This document shows, one piece after another, positions 7,701 to 12,947 of a stretch of DNA of 12,947 bases; positions within the stretch are counted from its first letter, which is position 1, and each line of letters opens with the position of its first letter. Below the pieces are notes generated by a model. It saw only the letters and a program-made list of their open reading frames with translations, searched no databases and was not told the origin of the DNA. The stretch is taken from positions 1 to 12,947 of the forward strand of contig JAQUUB010000117.1 in assembly GCA_028694115.1 (NCBI GenBank), given 5' to 3'. The translations under genes were made by a program, and so were the position numbers. This DNA is from Lachnospiraceae bacterium. Its GTDB lineage: Bacteria > Bacillota_A > Clostridia > Lachnospirales > Lachnospiraceae.

Positions 7701-9682
7701 CTGCTGTTATACACTCGTTTACCTGCTTGGAGATAGTTTCCTTCGTTATAGATGGATACTGCATAATTTCCAATCGTTTGATTAAGTATTCTACCTTCCG
7801 TACTTACTGTCCCATAATTTTTCAAACCATATGTCAATCCATTTTTAGAAATGCTTTTAGAATTGGCGTATATTCTACCTGTAATACTTTGAAGAATACT
7901 ACCTTTTTTTGCATTTTGAACCAGGGTATAGCCATCTGTTGTTCCATTACCCTCAATGTAAATATTCTCAAGATATAGTTCTCCACTATTAAATAATGCA
8001 GCACGATTACTTGAAACACAATCAAATTGAATTCCTTCTAAAAAAGGTTTATATATATCAACCAGATATTTACCAATAAAATTTACTTTTTTCCCTTCAT
8101 CAACGGTAATGATATCTTTCATGTCTGATGCAATTAATTTATGATTATTAAACTGAATGGTAAAGTCCTTATTAAATGTCAGATTTCCACTAATTGTAAT
8201 ATCATCACTCAATTTTACACCATTTACGGAAGCGGTTGTAAGTGCTTGTTTTAGTTCATCAAATGTTTTCACTTCTTTATAATCAAGATACTTATTATTA
8301 GAACTTCCATTTAGTCCATAAAGTCCATCTATAATACTTGGAAGAGCTTCATATATCTCTCCTTTTTTCTCATATGCATTGACACTAACGCCATCGCGAT
8401 TCTCAAATTGATAAGTCGTAACTTTATCAGGCGCACCATTATCAGATACCTTCATAACAGCTGCGCTGCTACCAACTACCATTCCATACTTTAGAACTGG
8501 CTTGTTCTCTTTATATACAATTCCATATTGGGAAGAATAACCAATTCGACCATCACTCATGATCAATTTACCATCAGTGTTTCCACTTACGCTCTTCGGA
8601 GTTGTACGTACTACTTGGCCATCAGAATAACTGTTGTAAATAGTACCACTATACATTTCTGTTGTAGCACCATTGTAGGTATATACGGTTGGATTGGTTG
8701 AACTAGCATTATAAATATTTATATTCTGCCTTCCATCCTCAACTGCTCTATTCATGATAAATTTTGCGCCATCCCTATTGACTACTGCACTTCCATTATT
8801 AGAACGAATGATCGTTGTACCACGTACCGTAGCAACTGCATTGTTTCCACTGATATAGATGGCATTTCCAGATGTGGTAGTATTGTAAATGGTTCCACCA
8901 TTGATGGATACCGAACCACTACTATAGATTGCTGCATTTACCTTATCATCATCATTACTATTATAAATTTCACTTCCACTATATACAATCATACTTCCCG
9001 TATTTGTAATAATATTTTTTCCATTTGAGGTAGTATTATTACCAGAAATAGTGGAGCCCTTAATTTCCAAAAATCCCTGATTTGTAACTGCACTCGCATA
9101 TCTTGCACATAGATTAACACTGTCAAGTACTAACTGACCCTGATTTTCAATCATCCAAGGTAACCCCTTGTAAACATTCCTTAAGGTAATCTCTGACTCT
9201 TTTGGTATTACAAGTTTAAAATATTTTGTTTCATTTTCACTTATGCTACTATCAATTTCTATCTGGGAAGGTAAGTTTTCAAAATCAACTTCTTTAATTT
9301 CTTTATTTAGTGTTACCACTTCATTTCCAGATAATAACCAAGGATTGACAGAAGTCTTTCCAGTCACCAATTCTTTATACTGACCTATTTTAATTCTATA
9401 ATTTCCCCTTTTGATTCTTTCTTGGTCTTCTTTACTACTGCTTTTTCCATTTAACGCAGACACTAGTTCACTTGCATTATATACATAAACTGTGTCCAGG
9501 TTTTCACCAAGTTCAACTTCTGGCTCCTCTGTTGTTTCTGTTTCTGTTACTTCTGCTGATTCTGTTGCTTCTACAGATACACTATCATCCGTAAATTCTT
9601 CTGCAAAGACAGGCATTTGAAAGCTTGTAGCAATCATGGCCACGGAAAGCAAGGCCGCCATTCCCTTCTTGAATCTACTCAT
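4784..9682 (-). CDS. Giant secreted beta-helix / Ig-like repeat protein, upstream tandem copy
   Basis: 1632 residues with ATG at 9682 and GGAG 10 bases upstream. Residues 1-27 form a Sec signal peptide (positive MSRFKKG, hydrophobic core, cleavage after MPVFA). Residues 28-65 are an acidic Thr/Glu linker. About 68-411 and 466-829 are two blocks of short Asn/Gly-rich rungs (ENQGQLVLDS, TNQGFLEIKG, NTGSMIVYSG, SSGSVSINGG) typical of right-handed parallel beta-helices of the pectin-lyase-like fold. About 840-907 resembles a BIG2 Ig-like domain (SSNNPSVVKVSENKLAISAN). From about 910 to 1632 come beta-sandwich-like modules of roughly 100-140 residues ending in strands such as DIPVTIAK, LKIKINPVKK, KMKVTIKLIK and DITVKVKKGK. 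A Tyr-rich patch lies at about 1565-1583. No LPXTG, SLH, dockerin, GW or choline-binding motif and no C-terminal membrane helix were seen. The product is exported; a surface or adhesin role is inferred, and polysaccharide lyase activity cannot be excluded. Confidence 0.9.
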   Translation of the reverse strand: MSRFKKGMAALLSVAMIATSFQMPVFAEEFTDDSVSVEATESAEVTETETTEEPEVELGENLDTVYVYNASELVSALNGKSSSKEDQERIKRGNYRIKIGQYKELVTGKTSVNPWLLSGNEVVTLNKEIKEVDFENLPSQIEIDSSISENETKYFKLVIPKESEITLRNVYKGLPWMIENQGQLVLDSVNLCARYASAVTNQGFLEIKGSTISGNNTTSNGKNIITNTGSMIVYSGSEIYNSNDDDKVNAAIYSSGSVSINGGTIYNTTTSGNAIYISGNNAVATVRGTTIIRSNNGSAVVNRDGAKFIMNRAVEDGRQNINIYNASSTNPTVYTYNGATTEMYSGTIYNSYSDGQVVRTTPKSVSGNTDGKLIMSDGRIGYSSQYGIVYKENKPVLKYGMVVGSSAAVMKVSDNGAPDKVTTYQFENRDGVSVNAYEKKGEIYEALPSIIDGLYGLNGSSNNKYLDYKEVKTFDELKQALTTASVNGVKLSDDITISGNLTFNKDFTIQFNNHKLIASDMKDIITVDEGKKVNFIGKYLVDIYKPFLEGIQFDCVSSNRAALFNSGELYLENIYIEGNGTTDGYTLVQNAKKGSILQSITGRIYANSKSISKNGLTYGLKNYGTVSTEGRILNQTIGNYAVSIYNEGNYLQAGKRVYNSSNGGYDLYTGDVDADGFSSTALWNQSGTFEIENGNVWNNSSVSSNSAVYIVGGTVRLQGGRIGTDSYASSSHAIVYTDEKQLPVLIGGSVTGAAANKDDYTVSKNEPARGSAVVCLKGGKITTGSFVNGNGATVNGQDAIYIQDGKIKTEARAESNIYYLLMERDETINNIVEAMSKTENGLTIWQNHLANKDEYTLSSNNPSVVKVSENKLAISANGVGEARLTFQWKGSGVTDSVRIEVVEKGKRATISANDYNGSLINKVEYVNAYKTLHEVAMEWHLANSETSTGGVCDLERAQEIQPNHVIIEDETFKKYFEIDSYNNMTIFYDNKDKKYHFTIKPILENDSVKLIEDEVSSIDNIEVKIQVTNGNGVKSVKTIGSFNIVMQNKKPTMTFIKPITFNSAYQGSAHMDFNRTKVLSDLKTSAYIVRMAKLSCSEGINVSNFDEWDFQDAYIYYSGDGSIKKGNVHVEAEIDGYNGTYETDIPVTIAKSLPVVTPAEKSITIAEDVAEMTDIMVALEAKNEFSLSTIKNIEITDKNSKFNICGLSEPGVWENKIKKNFYGPYFYLQPKQNITKAQTVNMKVTYQGTVAVKGKEYSTNLKIKINPVKKKDFTMKLTTKNPTLLTKVSVNNASYQQYGKTLIQFTTTPTNYKGGYFTVSNLDGTEVNGVSISKVVSYSGGNCHFNVYANKDIVNQTKKLDLYVTRYGNDGKELGKKMKVTIKLIKDSSLKFTKKEVTMDVNTTESKDIDTTLRKMSVNVPIKTSGAGNWGFTAEGSALFEVYSTNAQNVWIKPVKEALCNGAIVPGGSYQLKLKGTNEIGEVVYQDITVKVKKGKVTNSICDISNNYSAINNFTLYKAAPVAQQTFTVITQNPFYGMFVKNVEIMDKNSPFELDHAYIKNLDSYYNYFYDDYYGYEYYHCKEHQHDANGEFRLCFKNGKVDPKIKKTNSVKIRITYENGQTVNRTIKVNVK

Positions 9683-9692
9683 AATAAAACTT

Positions 9693-9699
9693 CTCCTTT
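9693..9699 (-). promoter_or_regulatory. Ribosome binding site of upstream giant gene
   Basis: AAAGGAG on the minus strand, with 10 bases between GGAG and the ATG at 9682, supports this start. The following peptide is a textbook signal sequence, which independently supports the same ATG. Confidence 0.7.
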
Positions 9700-9757
9700 T
9701 CCTTTTCTCTCCAATTTTCTATTTTGGGGGATTTTTATACTTTTAAACAATACCATA

Positions 9758-9785
9758 ATTATGAAAATATGTAAATATTTATCAA
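9758..9785 (-). promoter_or_regulatory. Candidate sigma-A promoter of the upstream giant gene
   Basis: On the minus strand TTGATA (9785-9780) and CATAAT (9763-9758) are separated by 16 bases, each one mismatch from the vegetative -35/-10 consensus. An overlapping alternative is TTTACA (9775-9770), 17 bases, TATTGT. Either gives an untranslated leader of roughly 60-70 bases. The region is very AT-rich, so chance matches are likely, but its position between the cheR terminator and the gene start is right. Confidence 0.45.
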
Positions 9786-9801
9786 TTTATTCATTATGAA
9801 T

Positions 9802-9831
9802 ATATTAAGAGAATATTAAGAAAATATTAAG
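9802..9831 (-). promoter_or_regulatory. Three direct repeats at 11-bp period, putative response-regulator site
   Basis: The 8-base box ATATTAAG (plus strand; CTTAATAT on the coding strand) occurs exactly at 9802-9809, 9813-9820 and 9824-9831, so its period is 11 bp. It ends 16 bases upstream of the proposed -35 box. Tandem boxes with one-helical-turn spacing are the known architecture of OmpR/PhoB-family sites such as PhoP boxes. That a regulator of this class binds here is inference. The downstream giant gene lacks this array. Confidence 0.45.
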
Positions 9832-9858
9832 ATATTTTATAAATATTTTATTTCATTT

Positions 9859-9902
9859 AAAGAAAAAGCCACTAACTCATGTTTGATAATGAGTAGCGAC
9901 TT
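9859..9902 (-). terminator. Rho-independent terminator after cheR
   Basis: Starting 21 bases after the cheR stop, the minus strand forms AAGTCGCTACTCAT / ATGAGTTAGTGGCTT, a 14-bp stem with a few G-T pairs and one bulged T. The loop is 8 bases, and TTTTCTTT follows. This is the best terminator in the window and separates cheR from the giant genes as transcription units. Confidence 0.8.
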
Positions 9903-9923
9903 CTTTATATTTTCTCTTAATTT

Positions 9924-10700
9924 CTAATCTTTTTCATAATAGAAGGAATTCCTTCTAAGGTAACCCATTTCTTTAAAATTCATGATTTGCTCGGTACTTC
10001 CAATGAAAAGAATTCCACCTTTTGCTAGAGATTTACTAAATTTACTGAACACCTCATTTTTTGCATCTTCCGTAAAGTATATTAATACATTTCTACAAAC
10101 AATCAGGTGGCATCCCGAAGGATATGCGTCCTTCAATAAATTATGTTCATGAAATTCCACTCTCTTCTTGATTTCATCGGAAATCTGGTAGGATGGACCT
10201 ATTTTAGTAAAATACTTATTTAACAAATCCTTAGGAACTCCAGCAACACTCTTGTCATTATAAAGTCCAATCTTTGCCTTTTCAATTACTCTTTTGTCTA
10301 AATCAGTTGCAATAACTGAAATTTGATTTAATGGTAAATGCTTAGATAATGCCATTACTAAGGAATAAGGCTCATCTCCAGTAGAACAAGCAGAGCTCCA
10401 GATTTTAAGGTTCTTTCCGAATTTCTTAATAAGCTCTGGAATAAATTCTTTGTCCATTAGTTCCCATTGATCTGGATTACGGTAGAACTCTGATACATTA
10501 ATTGTAAGATAACTTACAAATTCATCAAATATAATTTTATTTGTTTTAATTGTATTGATATAATTATCATACCCTACGACACCATTTTTGCTGATCTGAG
10601 TATCAATTCTACGCTTCATTTGCTTTTCTTTGTATGCATTTAAATCAATTTTTGTCAGCTCGTAAACTGCTCTTTTAAAATACTCATAATCATATACCAT
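9924..10700 (-). CDS. cheR: CheR-type chemotaxis protein-glutamate O-methyltransferase
   Basis: 258 residues from ATG at 10700. CheR transfers methyl groups from S-adenosylmethionine to glutamates of chemoreceptors in the cytoplasm, setting adaptation opposite CheB. Residues 1-70 form the helical N-terminal domain, followed by the family motif NVSEFYRN (Arg74). Then come the SAM-binding loop WSSACSTGDEPY (101-112), acidic motif ATDLD (131-135), CRNVLIYF (202-209) and GSTE (234-237). Length matches the short Gram-positive form. The frame could extend to a TTG at 10715, but GGTGAGGTG just before the ATG at 10700 acts as Shine-Dalgarno and lies inside that extension, so the shorter start is preferred. 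No other chemotaxis gene is nearby. The gene is separated from S1 by about 100 bases with a hairpin and closed by a strong terminator. Confidence 0.93.
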   Translation of the reverse strand: MVYDYEYFKRAVYELTKIDLNAYKEKQMKRRIDTQISKNGVVGYDNYINTIKTNKIIFDEFVSYLTINVSEFYRNPDQWELMDKEFIPELIKKFGKNLKIWSSACSTGDEPYSLVMALSKHLPLNQISVIATDLDKRVIEKAKIGLYNDKSVAGVPKDLLNKYFTKIGPSYQISDEIKKRVEFHEHNLLKDAYPSGCHLIVCRNVLIYFTEDAKNEVFSKFSKSLAKGGILFIGSTEQIMNFKEMGYLRRNSFYYEKD

Positions 10701-10734
10701 TTGGCACCTCACCAATCACATATTTTAATCGCGT

Positions 10735-10787
10735 ATATAACAGTAACTCGACTATCGCCGAGTTACCATAAGTATCTATTGTTATAT
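10735..10787 (-). terminator. Nested hairpin between the S1 gene and cheR
   Basis: An inner perfect 8-bp stem (GTAACTCG at 10743-10750 with CGAGTTAC at 10759-10766, 8-base loop) is enclosed by a second perfect 8-bp pairing, ATATAACA (10735-10742) with TGTTATAT (10780-10787), leaving a 13-base bulge on one side. It starts 11 bases after the S1 stop. In the minus direction no T-run follows, whereas in the plus direction seven T follow directly. It may be an attenuator or processing site between S1 and cheR, or a bidirectional transcription barrier. Confidence 0.45.
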
Positions 10788-10797
10788 TTTTTTGTTA

Positions 10798-11934
10798 CTA
10801 TTCAGCATCCTTAGAAATTTCTGCTTCAATATCAACGGAAACAACATCTGCATCATCATCATAAGCTTCTTCTGATACTTCTGGAGCATACAGTGCTTTT
10901 ACACTCAAACTGATTTTTTTATCAGCTTCGTTAAAGTCAACAACCTTTGCTGTTACTTCATCGCCAACTTTTAATACATCAGAAGGTTTTTCAATGTGAT
11001 CCTTTGATATCTGAGAAACATGAAGTAATGCATCAATGCCTGCTTCTAATTCAATAAAAGCACCAAAGTCAGTCATTCTTGCAACACGACCTGTTACTTC
11101 ATTTCCAACTGCATATTTTTCTGTTGCATTCATCCAAGGATTTTCATTATCAAATTTTAAGCTTAATGCAATCTTGGTTCCAGAAATTTCTTTAATTAAT
11201 ACTTTGACTGTATCTCCAACTTTGAAAACTTTCTTAGGATTTTCAACTCTTCCCCAAGACATTTCAGAAATATGAAGTAAACCATCTACTCCGCCAAGAT
11301 CAATAAATGCACCAAAATCAGTAACATTCTTTACGGTTCCTTCGCAAATATCGCCTGCTTTGATTTTTGCAAATAATTCCTTTTGCATCTCTGCTTTTTT
11401 AACCATTAAGAGACATTTTCTATCGCCAATAACTCTTCTTCTCTTAGGATTAAATTCACTGATCACAAAGTCGATTTCCATACCATTGTATTTGTTTAAA
11501 TCTTTTTCATAAACATCGGAAACTAAGCTAGCTGGAATAAATACTCTGGCTTCATCAACTACTACACTTAATCCACCATCTAAAACTTTCGCAACTTTCG
11601 CTCTTAATACTTCTTTGTTATTGAAAGCTTCTTCTAATTTCTTATTTCCTTTGTCTGCTGCAAGTCTCTTATAAGTTAAAAGAACTTGTCCTTCTCCATC
11701 GTTTACCTTTAAAACTTTGGCTTCCATTGTATCTCCTACACTTACACAGGTAGTAAGATCTACATTAGTTTCATTTGTATATTCGCTTTTTGTAATAATA
11801 CCGTCTGCTTTATATCCGATATTTAAAATGATCTCTTCTGGCTTAACAGATATAACTGAACCTTCGACTACCTCTCCTGCATGTATAGTTTTAAATGAAT
11901 CCTCCAACATTTGTTCAAAAGTTAATTCTGACAT
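10798..11934 (-). CDS. rpsA: Ribosomal protein S1 homologue with four S1 domains
   Basis: 378 residues from ATG at 11934. Four S1 RNA-binding domains (OB folds) lie at about residues 19-91, 107-175, 193-261 and 277-347. The last two carry the canonical TDFGAFI and GLLHISEMS / ALLHVSQIS signatures. An acidic tail (352-378) follows. The length fits the four-domain S1/YpfD form of Firmicutes, not the six-domain Escherichia coli S1. The role is mRNA binding on the 30S subunit or general RNA binding; whether it is a stable ribosomal component in this host is unknown. A perfect AGGAGG sits 9 bases before this ATG, inside the end of ispH. A longer frame from TTG at 11952 would contain that RBS and is rejected. 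The 20-base overlap with ispH predicts translational coupling. Confidence 0.93.
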   Translation of the reverse strand: MSELTFEQMLEDSFKTIHAGEVVEGSVISVKPEEIILNIGYKADGIITKSEYTNETNVDLTTCVSVGDTMEAKVLKVNDGEGQVLLTYKRLAADKGNKKLEEAFNNKEVLRAKVAKVLDGGLSVVVDEARVFIPASLVSDVYEKDLNKYNGMEIDFVISEFNPKRRRVIGDRKCLLMVKKAEMQKELFAKIKAGDICEGTVKNVTDFGAFIDLGGVDGLLHISEMSWGRVENPKKVFKVGDTVKVLIKEISGTKIALSLKFDNENPWMNATEKYAVGNEVTGRVARMTDFGAFIELEAGIDALLHVSQISKDHIEKPSDVLKVGDEVTAKVVDFNEADKKISLSVKALYAPEVSEEAYDDDADVVSVDIEAEISKDAE

Positions 11935-12763
11935 AATTTTGAACCTCCTCAATAATATTGTTTGGGGTGGATGCCCCCGCGGTGATACCTACACATGGAA
12001 TGGATTTAGGTAGAACTAAATTCAAGTCATCAAGTGTCTGTATAAAATGAGTGTTTTCACACTCTTCCGAGCATATTTCATATAGCTTTCTCGTGTTAGA
12101 ACTCTGTTTGCCACCTATGACAATCATTGTTTCAACTTCCTTTGCTATCTGCCTGGCTTCGGTCTGTCTTTCTTCTGTCGCATTACAAATTGTATTCACA
12201 GTACTTACACTATAACCTTTTTCAGAAAAAATTTCAACTAAATCTTTAAATTTGTTGTAGTTAAATGTCGTTTGCGATACAATACAGATTTCTCCATCCG
12301 TGTTAGGAACATATTTTTGTGCTTCTTCCACGGATTCCACAACAATTGCTCTTGTCGTAGACCATCCTTTGATTCCTTCGACCTCTGGATGTTTATCATT
12401 CCCAATAATAACAATTTCTTTCCCTTTTTTACTTTCTTCCTCAACAATACGATGTATTTTTTTAACAAAAGGGCAGGTTGCATCCACACATTCCAAGCCT
12501 CTTTCTTCTATTAAAGTATAAATTTCTTTCGGAACTCCATGAGAACGGATAATCACAGTACCCTCTGTCAATTTTTTTAAATCTTCTATCGAATTTAAAA
12601 CCTGAACTCCCTTTTGCTCCAAATCCTTTACCACCTCATCATTGTGGATGATCGGTCCATAGGTATAAATTTTTTTATGTTTTTCTATTTGTTCATATAC
12701 CTTATCTACCGCACGTTTCACTCCAAAGCAAAACCCTGCGCTCTTGGCTCTCTTAATTTCCAT
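11915..12763 (-). CDS. ispH: 4-hydroxy-3-methylbut-2-enyl diphosphate reductase (IspH/LytB)
   Basis: 282 residues. IspH is the cytoplasmic [4Fe-4S] enzyme that reduces HMBPP to isopentenyl and dimethylallyl diphosphate in the last step of the MEP pathway. The three cluster-ligating cysteines are present: Cys12 (AGFCFGV), Cys97 (DATCP) and Cys193 (NTICNAT). Substrate-site residues are also present: His40 (GPIIHND), His75 (RSHG), His125 and Glu127 (NDKHPEVEG), Thr165/Thr166 (VSQTT), SSNT (221-224) and GASTP (264-268). The length is the usual single-domain form and all catalytic features are intact. The N-terminus fits the family start exactly; the nearest GGAG (12777-12780) is 13 bases away, a long spacing suggesting modest initiation. 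The stop TGA overlaps the S1 start in a different frame. The two products are therefore separate, whereas some Clostridia carry an IspH-S1 fusion. Confidence 0.96.
   Translation of the reverse strand: MEIKRAKSAGFCFGVKRAVDKVYEQIEKHKKIYTYGPIIHNDEVVKDLEQKGVQVLNSIEDLKKLTEGTVIIRSHGVPKEIYTLIEERGLECVDATCPFVKKIHRIVEEESKKGKEIVIIGNDKHPEVEGIKGWSTTRAIVVESVEEAQKYVPNTDGEICIVSQTTFNYNKFKDLVEIFSEKGYSVSTVNTICNATEERQTEARQIAKEVETMIVIGGKQSSNTRKLYEICSEECENTHFIQTLDDLNLVLPKSIPCVGITAGASTPNNIIEEVQNYVRINF
11944..11949 (-). promoter_or_regulatory. Shine-Dalgarno of S1 embedded in ispH
   Basis: AGGAGG on the minus strand, 9 bases upstream of the S1 ATG. In the ispH frame these bases fall within the codons for Glu-Glu-Val, eleven codons or fewer from the ispH stop, so ribosomes finishing ispH arrive directly at the S1 start. 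Confidence 0.75.
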
Positions 12764-12789
12764 GTAAAACCACTTGCTCCATTTCTTCC

Positions 12790-12848
12790 GTGTGAGATTT
12801 AGTAATTCTTAGGAGCAGTATTTTGCTCCTTAGAATTACTTCTCACAC
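12790..12848. repeat. Long imperfect inverted repeat upstream of ispH
   Basis: The arms are GTGTGAGA (12790-12797) plus AGTAATTCTTAGGAGCA (12801-12817), and TGCTCCTTAGAATTACT (12824-12840) plus TCTCACAC (12841-12848). All 25 positions pair except one T-T, with a TTT bulge on one side and a 6-base loop. There is no T-run on the minus side, so it is not a standard terminator. The length and near-perfection suggest a mobile or repeated intergenic element or a structured RNA. Confidence 0.7.
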
Positions 12849-12855
12849 TTTCAAA

Positions 12856-12934
12856 CATGCCGATGCGGCATGCTCTCCTTCGTCGTGCCTTTCGGCACAA
12901 ATAATTAATGAAATCAAGTAAAAAATCTTGATTT
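12856..12934. repeat. Cluster of three further inverted repeats
   Basis: CATGCCG-ATG-CGGCATG (12856-12872) is a perfect 7-bp stem. GTGCC-TTTC-GGCAC (12885-12898) is a perfect 5-bp stem; read on the minus strand its loop is GAAA. AAATCAAG-8-CTTGATTT (12911-12918 with 12927-12934) is a perfect 8-bp stem followed on the plus strand by a T-rich run. With 12790-12848 they form a continuous array of four hairpins in 145 bases. On the minus strand one frame stays open from the edge through all of them to TAA at 12799-12801, possibly the end of an unseen upstream gene. No gene family was recognised. Confidence 0.55.
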
Positions 12935-12947
12935 TTTATTTCCATTT

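Noticed and set aside
1..9682. Transposon or insertion sequence carrying the giant genes
   Set aside because: No transposase, integrase or flanking terminal repeats are visible; the repeat is explained by gene duplication.
9802..9831. Direct repeats as a CRISPR array
   Set aside because: Units of 8 bases at 11-bp period are far too short and there are no spacers or cas genes.
9683..9857. Riboswitch or structured leader before the upstream giant gene
   Set aside because: The stretch is simple AT-rich sequence with no recognisable aptamer motif or strong stem apart from the cheR terminator beside it.
10701..10715. TTG start extending CheR by five residues
   Set aside because: The extension contains the Shine-Dalgarno that fits the ATG at 10700.
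11935..11952. TTG start extending S1 by six residues
   Set aside because: The AGGAGG for the ATG at 11934 lies inside the extension; no RBS supports the TTG.
12238..12521. Open frames overlapping ispH on both strands
   Set aside because: ispH is intact with all catalytic residues across this stretch, so these are shadows. The plus-strand frames at 11036-11275 and 11717-12013 are likewise shadows of S1 and ispH.

Overview
The window looks like chromosome from a low-GC, AT-rich Firmicute of the class Clostridia, probably Lachnospiraceae-like. This rests on strong AGGAGG-type ribosome binding sites, a four-domain S1 protein directly behind ispH (a neighbourhood typical of Clostridia, where the two genes are sometimes fused), a stand-alone CheR, and very large Gram-positive-style secreted proteins. 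The family-level assignment is inference. All credible genes lie on the minus strand, so transcription runs from the right edge to the left edge.

Layout in the direction of transcription. (1) 12764-12947 has no recognisable gene. It is packed with inverted repeats: one very long hairpin plus three shorter ones. (2) 11915-12763 is ispH, the last enzyme of the MEP isoprenoid pathway. (3) 10798-11934 is a four-domain ribosomal protein S1 homologue. It overlaps the 3' end of ispH by 20 bases, with its Shine-Dalgarno inside ispH, so the pair is probably translationally coupled. (4) 10716-10797 is a short spacer with a nested hairpin. (5) 9924-10700 is cheR, a chemoreceptor glutamate methyltransferase, followed by a good intrinsic terminator. 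(6) 9683-9857 is an AT-rich leader with three 8-bp boxes at exact 11-bp spacing upstream of a candidate promoter. (7) 4784-9682 encodes a 1632-residue secreted protein: signal peptide, acidic linker, two beta-helix blocks, a BIG2-like domain and a chain of beta-sandwich-like modules. (8) 4619-4783 is a short spacer with a hairpin. (9) 1-4618 is a second, paralogous giant gene. It is open across its whole visible length (1539 codons, no in-frame stop) and runs off the left edge.

The right part is housekeeping (isoprenoids, translation, chemotaxis adaptation). The left 9.7 kb is an accessory-type locus: a head-to-tail duplication of an approximately 4.9-kb exoprotein gene, with patchy divergence between the copies and a regulated-looking promoter only in front of the upstream copy. 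Neither protein shows a recognisable surface anchor in the visible part. The likely role is cell-surface or secreted adhesion, or polysaccharide interaction. That is inferred from fold-like repeats only; no catalytic motif was recognised.
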